Below, in pieces: positions 50,550-60,503 of a DNA stretch of 64,000 bases (positions are counted from its first letter, which is position 1; every line of letters starts with the position of its first letter). The notes below the pieces were generated by a model. That model was given only the letters and a program-made list of their open reading frames with translations. It did not search any database and was not told the DNA's origin. The position numbers and the translations under genes are program-made. This stretch comes from Nocardia spumae (lineage in GTDB: Bacteria > Actinomycetota > Actinomycetes > Mycobacteriales > Mycobacteriaceae): positions 3,472,001 to 3,536,000 of the forward strand of contig NZ_JAJFZL010000001.1 in assembly GCF_020733635.1 (NCBI RefSeq), given 5' to 3'.

Positions 50550-51377
50550 CTACGGACCGTCCGGTTCGGTGACGAAATCGATGAGTTGTTCCACCGCGCC
50601 CAGCAGCGGGGCTTCGAGGTCGCGGAAGCTGTCGACGGCGTTGTAGACCCGGCGCCAGCCGTCGGCGGGGGTGCCCCAGCCGAGGCGGCGGCATACGCCG
50701 GTTTTCCAATCCTCACCGCGCGGGACCCTGGGCCACGCGTCGATGCCGAGGGCCTGCGGGCGCACCGCCTCCCAGACGTCGATGTAGGGGTGGCCGGTGA
50801 CCAGCACATGCGGTCCCAGCCCGGTGGTCAGGTTCGTCTCCTTCGAGCCGGTGACGAGGTGATCGACCAGCACGCCGACCCGGCGACCGGGTTGCGGCCG
50901 GAATTCGGCGAGGCGCTCGGCGAGATGATCGAGGCCCTCCAGATGTTCCACCACCACGCCCTCCACCCGCAGGTCGTGGCCCCACACCCGTTCGACGAGA
51001 GCGGCGTCGTGCACGCCCTCGACCCAGATCCGGCTGGCGCGGGCCACCCGGGCGCGGAGTCCCTCCACCCGGGTGGACCCCGAGGCCGAGCGGGACGGCT
51101 TCGCCGGTGCGGACGCCTGGGGCCGCACCAGGGTGACCGCCTGCCCGTCGATCAGGAAGGCCGCCTCGCGCAGGGCGAACAGCCGGATCCGGCCGCCGCC
51201 GTCCTCGAGTTTCACGAACTCGCCGTCGTAGGTTCGCTCGAAACCCACCACGGCGCCGCAGAATCCGCTGGCCGCATCCTCGGCGACCAGATCGCGCTCG
51301 GCGATCACCTGCGGCACCGCGCGTTTGCGGGTGCGAGTATGGCCGGAATAGATGTCACCGTAATCGCGCGCACTCAC
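50550..51377 (-). CDS. DUF3097 protein (Rv1486c-like)
   Basis: A 275-residue DUF3097 protein, conserved in actinobacteria between the hemH and nfeD genes (M. tuberculosis Rv1486c). The N-terminus SARDYGDIYSGHTRTRKR is followed by VVGFERTYDGEFVKLEDGGG. A TOPRIM-like core can be seen: ASRIWVEGVHDAALVERVWG, VVEHLEGLDHL, VGVLVDHLVTGSKE and LVTGHPYIDVWEAV, with the Glu and DxD-like acids expected in such domains. This suggests nucleic-acid or metal-dependent phosphoryl chemistry, but no reaction is known. GTG 51377. Divergent from nfeD. Confidence 0.85.
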   Translation of the reverse strand: MSARDYGDIYSGHTRTRKRAVPQVIAERDLVAEDAASGFCGAVVGFERTYDGEFVKLEDGGGRIRLFALREAAFLIDGQAVTLVRPQASAPAKPSRSASGSTRVEGLRARVARASRIWVEGVHDAALVERVWGHDLRVEGVVVEHLEGLDHLAERLAEFRPQPGRRVGVLVDHLVTGSKETNLTTGLGPHVLVTGHPYIDVWEAVRPQALGIDAWPRVPRGEDWKTGVCRRLGWGTPADGWRRVYNAVDSFRDLEAPLLGAVEQLIDFVTEPDGP

Positions 51378-51555
51378 GCGGCCGAAACTACCTGTTTCAC
51401 TTGTCCTTCGGGGGGAGGCGTGACGCTCGCGAACAGATCTCCGGGTTCGACAGTGCCTCGCCCGCATGCGATCCGGACCGTCGACCGGGTACTCGGCGCT
51501 CGACTTGTCCGTCTTAAAGGCGCGGAAAAACGGACAGGCACGGTACGGTGAAGTC

Positions 51556-51987
51556 GTGGCCGCAATCGTATGGCTGGTCGCGGGAATTCTGCTCGCCGCA
51601 GCCGAGATGCTCACCGGTGACTTCACGCTGCTCATGTTGGGAGGCGCGGCGCTCGTCACGGCCGGGGTCGCCGGGGTGGCCGATACTCCGGTGGTGATCG
51701 ATGCCGTCGTCTTCGGTATCTCCGCGATCGCGCTGTTGTTCCTGGTTCGTCCGATGTTGTTGCGCCGCTTCGCAACTCCGCCGCCCACGCCGACCAATGT
51801 CGATGCGCTGCCGGGAAAGACGGCGAAGGTACTCGAGGCGGTGAACGAGAACAGCGGTCAGGTGAAGATCGGTGGTGAGGTGTGGAGTGCACGCCCGTTC
51901 GATCCGGCCGAGGAATATACCGAGGGTGAGACCGTCTACGTCATGAAGATCGACGGCGCGCACGCCGTCGTCTGGAAGGGGCCGTAA
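51556..51987 (+). CDS. NfeD-like membrane protein (Rv1487-like)
   Basis: A 143-residue protein of the short NfeD type: three to four N-terminal membrane helices (VAAIVWLVAGILLAAAEML onward to about residue 75) and a C-terminal OB-fold (ALPGKTAKVLEAVNENSGQV, GGEVWSARP, YVMKIDGAHAVV). NfeD proteins are encoded next to SPFH/stomatin proteins and act with them on membrane microdomains. Its stop TAA overlaps the ATG of the SPFH gene by one base, showing that the two proteins work as a pair. The GTG 51556 start gives nearly the same length as M. tuberculosis Rv1487. Confidence 0.9.
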   Translation: MAAIVWLVAGILLAAAEMLTGDFTLLMLGGAALVTAGVAGVADTPVVIDAVVFGISAIALLFLVRPMLLRRFATPPPTPTNVDALPGKTAKVLEAVNENSGQVKIGGEVWSARPFDPAEEYTEGETVYVMKIDGAHAVVWKGP

Positions 51988-53234
51988 TGGCTGTACTGAT
52001 CGTCGCGATCGTCATCGTGGTGCTCGTCGCGGTGGTGGTCTTCAAGTCGATCGCGCTGGTGCCGCAGGCCGAGGCTGCGGTGATCGAGCGGCTGGGCAGA
52101 TATTCGCGCACCGTCTCGGGTCAGCTGACGTTCCTGGTCCCGTTCGCCGATCGGATTCGTGCGAAGGTCGACCTCCGCGAGCGGGTCGTATCGTTCCCGC
52201 CGCAGCCGGTGATCACCCAGGACAACCTCACCGTGCAGATCGACTCGGTCGTGTACTTCCAGGTCACCAGCCCGCAGGCCGCGGTCTACGAGATCAGCAA
52301 CTACATCGCCGCGGTGGAGCAGCTGACCATCACCACACTGCGCAACGTGGTCGGCGGCATGACCCTGGAAGAGACCCTGACCTCCCGCGATCAGATCAAC
52401 TCGCAGCTGCGCGGGGTGCTCGACGAGGCGACCGGACGCTGGGGTCTGCGGGTGGCGCGAGTGGAGCTGAAGGCCATCGATCCGCCGCCGTCGATTCAGG
52501 AATCGATGGAGAAGCAGATGAAGGCCGACCGGGAGAAGCGGGCGATTATCTTGACCGCGGAAGGTAACCGTGAGGCTCAGATCAAGACCGCCGAGGGCGC
52601 CAAGCAGTCGCAGATCCTGGCCGCCGAGGGTTCCAAGCAGTCGGCGATCCTGTCGGCCGAAGGTGAACGGCAGAGCCGGATCCTGCGGGCTCAGGGTGAG
52701 CGCGCAGCGGCCTATCTGCAGGCGCAGGGCCAGGCCAAGGCCATCGAAAAGGTGTTCGCCGCAATCAAATCCGGTAAGCCCACCCCGGAATTGCTCGCCT
52801 ACCAGTACATGCAGACGCTGCCGCTGGTGGCCAAGGGTGACGCCAACAAGGTGTGGATGGTGCCCAGCGACTTCGGCAAGGCCCTGGAAGGGTTCGCCCG
52901 CAACTTCGGCACACAGGGCGAGGACGGGGTCTTCCGGTACGAGCCGAGCCCCGACAACGATGCCGCGTCCGGGCCCGACGACGATGCCGAGGAAGTCGCC
53001 GACTGGTTCGACATCAAGACCGATCCGGCCGCCGAGCGCGCGGTGCGCGCCGCCGAGGCGGCAGCCGCGACTCCGGTCGATTCGCCACTGGCCGCACCGA
53101 ATCCGCCCCGGACGCTGCCGTCGCAGAGTGCGCCCATTCCGCCCGCGCCGTCGCAGCAACAGCCGCAGCAGATGCCTCGCCCGGGTGAGGGCGAGGCCCG
53201 TCCGTGGCAGCCGCCGGAATACCCTGGGCGATAA
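51987..53234 (+). CDS. SPFH/stomatin-family membrane protein (Rv1488-like)
   Basis: A 415-residue stomatin/QmcA-like protein. An N-terminal membrane helix (1-20) precedes the SPFH domain (about 25-200: VIERLGRYSRTVSGQL, PQPVITQDNLTVQIDSVVYF, DQINSQLRGVLDEATGRWG). A charged coiled coil (about 175-260, Lys/Glu/Ala-rich with repeats AEGSKQSAILSAEGERQS) allows ring formation. The C-terminal 90 residues are acidic then Pro/Gln-rich and probably disordered. It forms oligomers at membrane microdomains with NfeD. A strong hairpin follows the gene. Confidence 0.92.
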   Translation: MAVLIVAIVIVVLVAVVVFKSIALVPQAEAAVIERLGRYSRTVSGQLTFLVPFADRIRAKVDLRERVVSFPPQPVITQDNLTVQIDSVVYFQVTSPQAAVYEISNYIAAVEQLTITTLRNVVGGMTLEETLTSRDQINSQLRGVLDEATGRWGLRVARVELKAIDPPPSIQESMEKQMKADREKRAIILTAEGNREAQIKTAEGAKQSQILAAEGSKQSAILSAEGERQSRILRAQGERAAAYLQAQGQAKAIEKVFAAIKSGKPTPELLAYQYMQTLPLVAKGDANKVWMVPSDFGKALEGFARNFGTQGEDGVFRYEPSPDNDAASGPDDDAEEVADWFDIKTDPAAERAVRAAEAAAATPVDSPLAAPNPPRTLPSQSAPIPPAPSQQQPQQMPRPGEGEARPWQPPEYPGR

Positions 53235-53260
53235 CGGGTAATCCCGTCCCAGCGATGATT

Positions 53261-53297
53261 CGAATGCCGATCCGCGACAATCGCGGGTCGGCATTCG
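53261..53297 (+). terminator. 16-bp hairpin after SPFH gene
   Basis: Arms CGAATGCCGATCCGCG and CGCGGGTCGGCATTCG pair along 16 positions with one G-U wobble around a five-base loop. It ends the nfeD-SPFH unit and separates it from the binding-protein operon at 53343. Confidence 0.75.
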
Positions 53298-53342
53298 ACT
53301 TCCGGTGTCCGGCACCTGGACTCGGATATCACGGGGGTGGTG

Positions 53343-54641
53343 ATGGCGACACGACGGGCGGTTCTGCGGGCGGCGGCGCTCGCGCCGTTGCTGTCGGCGT
53401 GCGCGCCCGGAGTCCTGTTCGGTCATCCCGCCTCGATTCGAATCGCGGTGCCCTGGAGCGGATCCGAGCTCGCCGCGTTCCGCCGGGTGCTCGCGGACAC
53501 CGGGTTGGGGGAGACGGTGGCGGTGCTGCCGCTCGGCGACGATATCGACACCGCCCTGCTGGCCCGCGGCCGGTCGGCGCCGGATCTGGTGATGCTGCCG
53601 GAGGTCGGCCGGATCGGGGAACTGGCGGGCGATGTGCTGCGCCCGTTGCCGGCCACCCTGTGGGGTGACGCGACGGATCCACGCTATCCCGAGCGCTGGC
53701 GGCCCCTGCTGTGGAAAGACCGCGCGCTCTACGGGATTCCGTTCAAGGCCGCCGACAAGTCACTGGTGTGGTACGACCGCTACGCCTTCGGCGGGAACGG
53801 GCCACGTGACGACCCGCGTGACTGGACGGTCTCGGAATGGCCGCATCGGGCCGCGGAGGCGACCGGGCGCAACCCGCTGTCGCTGGGCGCGGCCGACGGC
53901 TGGGTGCTGGCGGATCTGTTCGGCAATATCCTCTACGGTGAATCACCCTGGGACTACGGCGATCTGGCGTCGCCTGGCGATCCGCGGACTCGTCCGCGGG
54001 AGTGGGACCGCGACGCGGTGCGGGCGACGCTGTCGCGTCTGGGCGCGCTGTGGTCACCCGCCGGGGCCTTTCCCGGGGGTATCGCGGCGACCCTGATCCG
54101 GCAATTCCCCGAGTCGATCCGTGAGGTGTTCGAACGGCGCACCGCGGCGATGGTGGTCGCACCCGATTTCGCGGAGCCGATCGTGCGCAGTTGCCTGCGG
54201 CGCGCCCACCGTCCGGCGGACGCGGTCGGTGTGATGCCCTTTCCGGCGGTGGCGCCCGGCGGGTCACGTCCGGCGATCGGCGGTGGCGATGTGATCGTGG
54301 CGACCGCCGCCGGCACCCGCGATGTGGTCCCGGTGATCAGCGCATTGACCGCACCCGACGCGGTAGCGGGCTGGATCGCCGATCACGGAGGTTTCCTGGC
54401 ACCGAGCCCACGGACGGTTCCCGGCCATCCGCCGATGCTGGAGCCGGTCGCCGCGCAGTTGCGGTCGTGGACGGCCTTCGATTTCGCCGATCTCATCGGC
54501 GCGGCCGGGCGGCGGGACGGATTGTGGCGGGTACTGACCGATCTGCTCATCACCGTCGGTGACGGCCGCGGTGACCGCATCGATGCCGCGGTCGACCACG
54601 CGGTACGCGGACTCGACGAGTTCGAGCGGAGAACACGATGA
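53343..54641 (+). CDS. extracytoplasmic solute-binding lipoprotein
   Basis: A 432-residue ABC-importer binding protein of the sugar (family 1) type. Residues 1-20 hold a twin-Arg (ATRRAVLR) and a lipobox LLSAC with Cys20 as the lipid-modified residue. The fold features PWSGSELAAFRR, PDLVMLPEVG, GIPFKAADKSLVWYD and the C-terminal helices resemble maltose/oligosaccharide-binding proteins, though several substrate-contact positions are not recognisable. ATG 53343 has GGGGGTGG upstream; GTG 53337/53340 are alternatives. The TGA overlaps the ATG of the permease gene (ATGA), so the first two genes are coupled. Confidence 0.8.
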   Translation: MATRRAVLRAAALAPLLSACAPGVLFGHPASIRIAVPWSGSELAAFRRVLADTGLGETVAVLPLGDDIDTALLARGRSAPDLVMLPEVGRIGELAGDVLRPLPATLWGDATDPRYPERWRPLLWKDRALYGIPFKAADKSLVWYDRYAFGGNGPRDDPRDWTVSEWPHRAAEATGRNPLSLGAADGWVLADLFGNILYGESPWDYGDLASPGDPRTRPREWDRDAVRATLSRLGALWSPAGAFPGGIAATLIRQFPESIREVFERRTAAMVVAPDFAEPIVRSCLRRAHRPADAVGVMPFPAVAPGGSRPAIGGGDVIVATAAGTRDVVPVISALTAPDAVAGWIADHGGFLAPSPRTVPGHPPMLEPVAAQLRSWTAFDFADLIGAAGRRDGLWRVLTDLLITVGDGRGDRIDAAVDHAVRGLDEFERRTR

Positions 54642-56569
54642 CCGCGGGGCGAATCCACGCGCACGGCCTGGATCTGGAACTGGCGCCCGCGCGGGTCGCG
54701 GGACCGCTGATTCCGGGCCGGCCGCCCCGGCGCTGGGCGACGTGGCCGGCCCAACTCCCGGCGCTCGGGCTGATGCTGATCCTGCTGGTGGGCCCCACCG
54801 CGACGACACTGTGGACCGCCGCCCGCGCGCGCTGGGACATGGTGGCGTGGTGTGCGCTGCTGGTGGTGCTGATCGCCGCGGTCACGCTGCTGTGGCGGGC
54901 CGATGCCGCCGCGCGCGGCGTGGTTGCCGCGGTGGTCCGGGGCCGCTGGTCGCTGGTGCGAATCCGGTTGCGGGAACTGGTCGTGCGCCGCGCGGTGGGG
55001 CCGGGACCCGTGCCGCGGCGCATGCGGTGGCGGTCGCTGTGGTGGCCGGTGCTGATGCTGGCGCTGGGGGTGACCCTGGGGGGCATCGGCGTCGAGCTGG
55101 GCGCGTCCGGGCGCGGGGCCTACGCCCGGACGCTGGTGTGGGTGGTGTGCGGAGTAGCGGTTCTGGTGCTGGCACTCGAGCTGGCCTGGCGGGGCCGCCG
55201 CAGCTGGTGGCCGTGGCAGCCGCTGATCCTGCCGTTCGGGGTATCCGCCTTCGTCGCCGGGCTGGCGTTTCGGCTGCTGGCCGAGAATCCGGACTACCGG
55301 ATGCCGGTGCCCGGCGTCACCGGTCAGCGCGTCTGGTTGATGGCCATGCTGATCACCGCGTTCGTCTGGTGCTGGCTGGGGGCCCTGTTCGCCCTGTTCC
55401 GCGCCGCGATCGCCGCGATCGAGGCCGATCCGGTCCGGCGGGGATACCTCGAGGACGCGCAGGGGGCCTGGCGTACCCGGGCGCGGCTGTTCGAGCTCGT
55501 GCGACCGGTATTCCTGATCCTCGGATTGGTGGTCGCGATCGCCGCGGCCCGGATCTTCGACATCATCCTGATCGCGGTTCCCGGATCACTGCAGTATTCG
55601 CTGGACTCCGCCACCGTGCACTGGTGGCGCCTGGTCTCGGATCCGGATGCCGATCCCGGCGTGGCGGCGGCGTATTCGCTGCCGCTGGCGGTGCTGATCG
55701 GCGCGGCGGCGTGGATCATGCAGACCACGGTGCGTCGGCACCGGGTCGGCTGGATACGCCGCCCGGAGGTCGACCCGTTCCGCACCCGGCGCGACGCCCG
55801 GGGCGTGGTCCGGGTCGGCATCGTCTCGCTGCTGTCGCTCGGGCCGCTGCTGGCCTTGGTGGTGTTCAGCTGGGTGGGCGCCGACGGCCCGGCGTTCGCC
55901 GGTTCGGGCTCGGTGTGGCACCACCGAGAGTTGTTGCACGCCATGGCCAATACCGGATGGGTTGCCGGCTGGGCGACCCTGCTCGTCATCGGCGCCGCGT
56001 TTCCGGTGGCCCACCGGCTCGCCGGGCTGCCCGCCGATGCGATGCGATCGCGGATCACCCTGGTGGTGCTGGTGGTGTTCACTGTGCTGCCCGCGCAGTT
56101 CTCCGTGGGACCCATCCGTCGCGTGATCGAGAGCTTCGGCTTGACCGGCACCTCGATCTCCTCGCTGATCGTCGTCCATGCCGCGATCGGGCTGCCGATC
56201 GCGATCCTGATCCTGCGCGGTGCGCTGCTCGCGCCGTCGGACAGTCCGGCGGCGGACACGCTGCGCGGATTGGCCAGACCGTGGGCCGTGGTGGGCCGGA
56301 TGCTGTCGACCGCGTGGCCGGCCGTCGGGGCGGTCGCGGTCCTGGAACTGATCCAGGTGTGGAACGACTTCTTCATCGGATTGATGGTCAGCGGTGCGGA
56401 TGTGAGCCCGTGGTCGCTGCTGCTGTGGGGGGACGCGCGCCAGTTCCAGGAGAATGCCGCCCACCTCGCGGCGGGTGCGCTGCTGTCGACGGTGCCGCCG
56501 GCGCTGCTGTTGCTCGCGACCTGGCGGCGGTTTCTCGTTCCCGGCCTGACCGGCGGTTTCGTGCGATGA
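54638..56569 (+). CDS. single-chain double ABC permease (MalF-MalG-like fusion)
   Basis: A 643-residue membrane protein joining two importer permease domains. The first half (about 40-360) has around eight helices and a good ATPase-contact loop at 271-290 (LEDAQGAWRTRARLFELVRP; family pattern EAA...G). The second half (about 395-640) is MalG-like: VVFTVLPAQFSVGPIRR, GLPIAILILRGALL, a weak loop at 538-560 (ADTLRGLARPWAVVG) and QVWNDFFIGLMVSG. In most sugar importers these are two proteins of about 300 residues each. The Glu of the second loop is missing. No ATPase gene is in the operon, so a shared ATPase (MsiK type) would be needed. Confidence 0.78.
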   Translation: MTAGRIHAHGLDLELAPARVAGPLIPGRPPRRWATWPAQLPALGLMLILLVGPTATTLWTAARARWDMVAWCALLVVLIAAVTLLWRADAAARGVVAAVVRGRWSLVRIRLRELVVRRAVGPGPVPRRMRWRSLWWPVLMLALGVTLGGIGVELGASGRGAYARTLVWVVCGVAVLVLALELAWRGRRSWWPWQPLILPFGVSAFVAGLAFRLLAENPDYRMPVPGVTGQRVWLMAMLITAFVWCWLGALFALFRAAIAAIEADPVRRGYLEDAQGAWRTRARLFELVRPVFLILGLVVAIAAARIFDIILIAVPGSLQYSLDSATVHWWRLVSDPDADPGVAAAYSLPLAVLIGAAAWIMQTTVRRHRVGWIRRPEVDPFRTRRDARGVVRVGIVSLLSLGPLLALVVFSWVGADGPAFAGSGSVWHHRELLHAMANTGWVAGWATLLVIGAAFPVAHRLAGLPADAMRSRITLVVLVVFTVLPAQFSVGPIRRVIESFGLTGTSISSLIVVHAAIGLPIAILILRGALLAPSDSPAADTLRGLARPWAVVGRMLSTAWPAVGAVAVLELIQVWNDFFIGLMVSGADVSPWSLLLWGDARQFQENAAHLAAGALLSTVPPALLLLATWRRFLVPGLTGGFVR

Positions 56570-58305
56570 GCACCGATACCGAACGCCGAGACGACACCGA
56601 GTCCGCCGCTGCGCTGATCACGGCACCGAAAGCGTCGGTGTGGCAGGGGTTTCTGGGCGCCGCCTGGGTGTTGTCCTCGTCGTTGCTGCTCGAGGTGGTG
56701 GCGAAACTGCTCGAGGGCTCGGTCGGCCAGAGCCATGTGCTGAACTCACTGGCCGGGGTCCTGCGCTGGGTTGCGGTGGCGGTTGTGCTGGCCGCCGCGC
56801 TGTACGTGCTGTGGCGCAAGAGTATGGATATGCGCGAGGGCGCGCGGATCCGCCGGGAGCTGGATCTGACGTCGGATCTGGTGGAGCCACCGGCCGCGGT
56901 CGCCCGCACGGTGACGATCGCACCGGCGCTGCCGCCGGAGCCGGCGCCGCGGCTCGACGCGCAGGACGAACCGGTGGTCGCGGTCCTGCGGGCGCTGCCG
57001 TTCGCCGATTACGAGTCGGCCGCGCTCTACGACATGGTGAGCGCGATGCTGGACTGCGTGTCCATCCTGCCGGGCGATCAGGCGGTGGCGCGTCGGCACG
57101 CGAGTGATGTGCTGATCCGCTTGGCCGCCGGTGGGATCGTCGCACACGACGGTCACGACCGGTTCCGGGTGGATCGCGGGGATCGCCCACCCGCCGGGCC
57201 GGGACGCGACGTCTGTCGTACCCCGCAGTGGCGGGCCGCCCTGCCCGCCCTGGTCCGCCACTACGCGGATCTGGCGCACCGCTGGGCGGTGGCGTTGGAC
57301 TCCGATCGGCTCGGTGCCGGCGCTCACCGCTGGTTCCTCGGATCGGCCGATCGTCTCGCCGCGCTGCTGTGCGCGTGCGCCGAGGCCGAGCACGGCATCG
57401 AGCTCGATATCACGGCCCTGGCGCGCATCGCCGACGCCCTGGACCTCTGGTACGCGCGCATCGGGGTGCCGCCAGGTAGTGCCGCGGCCGTGGCCATGCG
57501 CACTCTCGCGTCCCGCTCACACCCCGAGATCCGGGAATTGGCGTCGATCCGCTGCGGGGACCTGTCGGAACCGGAATCGGGCTCTCGCCGGCGGCCCTGG
57601 GCGCGCGTCCGCAGGCGTCGCGGAACGACGGGCCTGCGAGCGCGCCGCGCGCACGAGACCGCGTTGCGTGGCCTCCAGCGCTACCGGCGCTGGGACGGCG
57701 CGCCGGGTCCGGCCGCGGCGGGGTCGCTGTCGGAGGTCGTGGACGGATTCGAGCGGGCCTGGTGGCTGTTCCCCCGTCGTGACACCGCTGGTGAGGTGTG
57801 CGCCCTGATCGACCTGGCGATCGCCCAGCTGCATCAGGGCCGCCTGGATGCCGCGCGTGATCGGCTGGAGCTGGCCGAAGCGCTGACCCGTGGCGGGCGC
57901 AACCCCTCCGGGCGTGCGCACACCTTCGAGATCCTCGGCGTGTTGTGGTGGATGCGCGGGGAGCCGCGCCGAGCCTTGCGCTGGTGGCTGCTGGCCTTGA
58001 CCCGCTATCGCGATCTGGGTCATGAACTGGGCATCTGCCGCTGCTTGCAGCATCTGGGCAGTGCGGTCGTGGTGGTACCCGAATACGGGGGTCTGGTGCT
58101 GGCCGGGCCGGTGGATACCGGCGAGGTTCTCAGCGAGGCCTCGGGTTGGCTGGCCTACGCCGAACAGCACCGCCCCGACCGTCCCGCGCCGGACTCGCTG
58201 CTCGCGCGCCGCTATAGACGCCAGGTCACGCGGGTGTTGCGTGCCGCGCGGGTGCAGGTCCGCGACACCGTGGGCCGATGGCCGATCGAAGTGTCCGAGC
58301 GGTAG
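56566..58305 (+). CDS. membrane-anchored TPR protein of importer operon
   Basis: A 579-residue protein. Two N-terminal membrane helices (about 25-50 and 63-82) are followed by a Pro-rich link, a winged-helix-like stretch (about 125-185: ESAALYDMVSAMLDCVSILPG, SDVLIRLAAGGIVAHDG), a helical middle (205-345) and a TPR-like end (about 400-520: EVCALIDLAIAQLHQGRLDA, AHTFEILGVLWWMRGEPRRA, HELGICRCLQHLG). The ATG overlaps the stop of the permease gene. No enzyme motif is visible. Its coupling to the permease suggests a regulatory or assembly partner of that transporter. I know no family for the whole architecture. Confidence 0.75.
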   Translation: MSTDTERRDDTESAAALITAPKASVWQGFLGAAWVLSSSLLLEVVAKLLEGSVGQSHVLNSLAGVLRWVAVAVVLAAALYVLWRKSMDMREGARIRRELDLTSDLVEPPAAVARTVTIAPALPPEPAPRLDAQDEPVVAVLRALPFADYESAALYDMVSAMLDCVSILPGDQAVARRHASDVLIRLAAGGIVAHDGHDRFRVDRGDRPPAGPGRDVCRTPQWRAALPALVRHYADLAHRWAVALDSDRLGAGAHRWFLGSADRLAALLCACAEAEHGIELDITALARIADALDLWYARIGVPPGSAAAVAMRTLASRSHPEIRELASIRCGDLSEPESGSRRRPWARVRRRRGTTGLRARRAHETALRGLQRYRRWDGAPGPAAAGSLSEVVDGFERAWWLFPRRDTAGEVCALIDLAIAQLHQGRLDAARDRLELAEALTRGGRNPSGRAHTFEILGVLWWMRGEPRRALRWWLLALTRYRDLGHELGICRCLQHLGSAVVVVPEYGGLVLAGPVDTGEVLSEASGWLAYAEQHRPDRPAPDSLLARRYRRQVTRVLRAARVQVRDTVGRWPIEVSER

Positions 58306-59038
<733 letters not shown>

Positions 59039-59078
59039 GGGTTCGCCGCTCGATCGACTCCCGCATCGATAGCGTGCC

Positions 59079-59115
59079 GACAGGCCCCTCCCGGAAGTGC
59101 CGGGCGGGGCCTGTC
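59079..59115 (+). terminator. strong bidirectional terminator between rpf and LLM gene
   Basis: A 10-bp stem GACAGGCCCC/GGGGCCTGTC continues after one mismatch into CCCGG/CCGGG around the loop AAGTG (15 pairs). Its symmetry lets it serve the convergent rpf and monooxygenase genes alike. Confidence 0.85.
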
Positions 59116-59129
59116 GTCGTTATCCCAGT

Positions 59130-60473
59130 TCAGGCGCCGATTGCGGCGCCGGTCGCGTAACGGCTCTCGACCGGCGCGAGGCCGTAGTGCCCGCGCAGGG
59201 TGTCGGCGCTGTACTCGGTGCGGAACAGGCCGCGTTCCTGCAGGATCGGCACCACCCGGTCGACGAAATCGGTCAGTCCGCCCGGCAGATACGGCGGCAT
59301 GATGTTGAATCCGTCGGCCGCGCCCGCCTCGAACCACGTCTGCAGTTCGTCGGCGATCTGCTCGGGTGTACCCGCGAAGCTGCGGTGCCCGCGCCCGCCG
59401 CCGAGCTTGCCGATCAGCTGCCGGACGGTCAGCTGCTCCTGGGTGGCCAGATCCTTGACCAGCGTGAACCGTGATTTGCCGCCTTCGATATCGCTTTCGG
59501 CCGGCAGGGGCGGCAGCGGTGCGTCGAGGGGGTGCTCGGTCAGATCGATGCCCAGCTGCGTAGACAGTTGGCGCAGTGCGTAATCCGGTGCGATGAGGTC
59601 GGTGAACTCCTGCTCCAGTGCGAGCGCCTCGGCAGTGGTATCGGCGATGTAGGGAACCAGGCCGGGAAGCACCTTCAGCTCGTCCGGGCTCCGGCCGTAT
59701 TTCGGCAGCCGAGCTTTGAGGTCGCGGTAGAAGCGCTGCCCCTCCTCGAGACCGCGCTGCGCGGTGAACACCGCCTCGGCATAGCGGGCGGCGAATTCCT
59801 TTCCGCTCTCCGAGGATCCGGCCTGCACGAGTAGCGGGCGGCCCTGCGGACCGCGCGGGGAATTCAAGGGGCCCCGCACCCGGAACCGGTCGCCGGCGTA
59901 GTCGACGGTGTGGACCTTGTCGGGATCGGCGAAGACCCCGGTCTCGGGATCGAGCACGATCGCCGAGGACTCCCAGCTGTCCCACAATTGCAGTGCGACA
60001 TCGACGAATTCGGTTGCGCGCTCATATCGGCGAGCATGTTCGGGAATGGCGTCGTAGCCGAAATTATAGGCCTCGTCGACGGTGCCGGAGGTGACGATGT
60101 TCCACCCGGCCCGGCCTCCGCTGATGTGATCGAGCGAGGCGAATTTGCGAGCCAGATTGAACGGTTCGTTGTAGGTGGTCGATGCGGTGGCGATGAGGCC
60201 GATGTGCTCGGTCGCGGCGGCGATGGCCGACAGCAGCGTCACCGGTTCGAATACCGCGAGCGTATTGCGCTGAATTCGCGGGCCCACCGCCAAACCGTCG
60301 GCGAAGAATACCGAATCCAATTTCCCACGCTCGGCGATGCGGCCCAATTCCTGGAAATGCCGTACGTCGAGAACGCGTTGTTCTTCGGTGCGCGGATGGC
60401 GCCAGGCCGCCTCGTGGTGGCCGACGCCCATCAGAAAGGCGTTGATATGAAAGGTTTTCCGTGATGGCGACAT
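59130..60473 (-). CDS. LLM flavin-dependent monooxygenase (NtaA/SnaA/DszA type)
   Basis: A 447-residue FMNH2-dependent monooxygenase of the bacterial luciferase family, subgroup of nitrilotriacetate, dibenzothiophene-sulfone and similar enzymes. Hallmarks: HINAFLMGVGHHEAAWRHP, FFADGLAV, ERYERATEFVDV-like RRYERATEFVDVALQLWDSW and GRPLLVQAGSSESGKEFAA. It is the last gene of the ABC importer operon (30-base gap), which suggests oxidation of imported organosulfur compounds to release sulfite. A separate flavin reductase is needed but is not in the window. The exact substrate (sulfonate, sulfone or thiophene-type) is unknown. Confidence 0.87.
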   Translation of the reverse strand: MSPSRKTFHINAFLMGVGHHEAAWRHPRTEEQRVLDVRHFQELGRIAERGKLDSVFFADGLAVGPRIQRNTLAVFEPVTLLSAIAAATEHIGLIATASTTYNEPFNLARKFASLDHISGGRAGWNIVTSGTVDEAYNFGYDAIPEHARRYERATEFVDVALQLWDSWESSAIVLDPETGVFADPDKVHTVDYAGDRFRVRGPLNSPRGPQGRPLLVQAGSSESGKEFAARYAEAVFTAQRGLEEGQRFYRDLKARLPKYGRSPDELKVLPGLVPYIADTTAEALALEQEFTDLIAPDYALRQLSTQLGIDLTEHPLDAPLPPLPAESDIEGGKSRFTLVKDLATQEQLTVRQLIGKLGGGRGHRSFAGTPEQIADELQTWFEAGAADGFNIMPPYLPGGLTDFVDRVVPILQERGLFRTEYSADTLRGHYGLAPVESRYATGAAIGA

Positions 60474-60503
60474 CGGGCGTCGTCGTCCCTTCGAGAGAGT
60501 GCT

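Noticed and set aside
54559..56565. Upstream extension of the TPR-protein frame to 54559 (over 1200 codons in total)
   Set aside because: The first two thirds read out of frame through the permease gene; the ATG at 56566 overlaps the permease stop and starts the real membrane helices.
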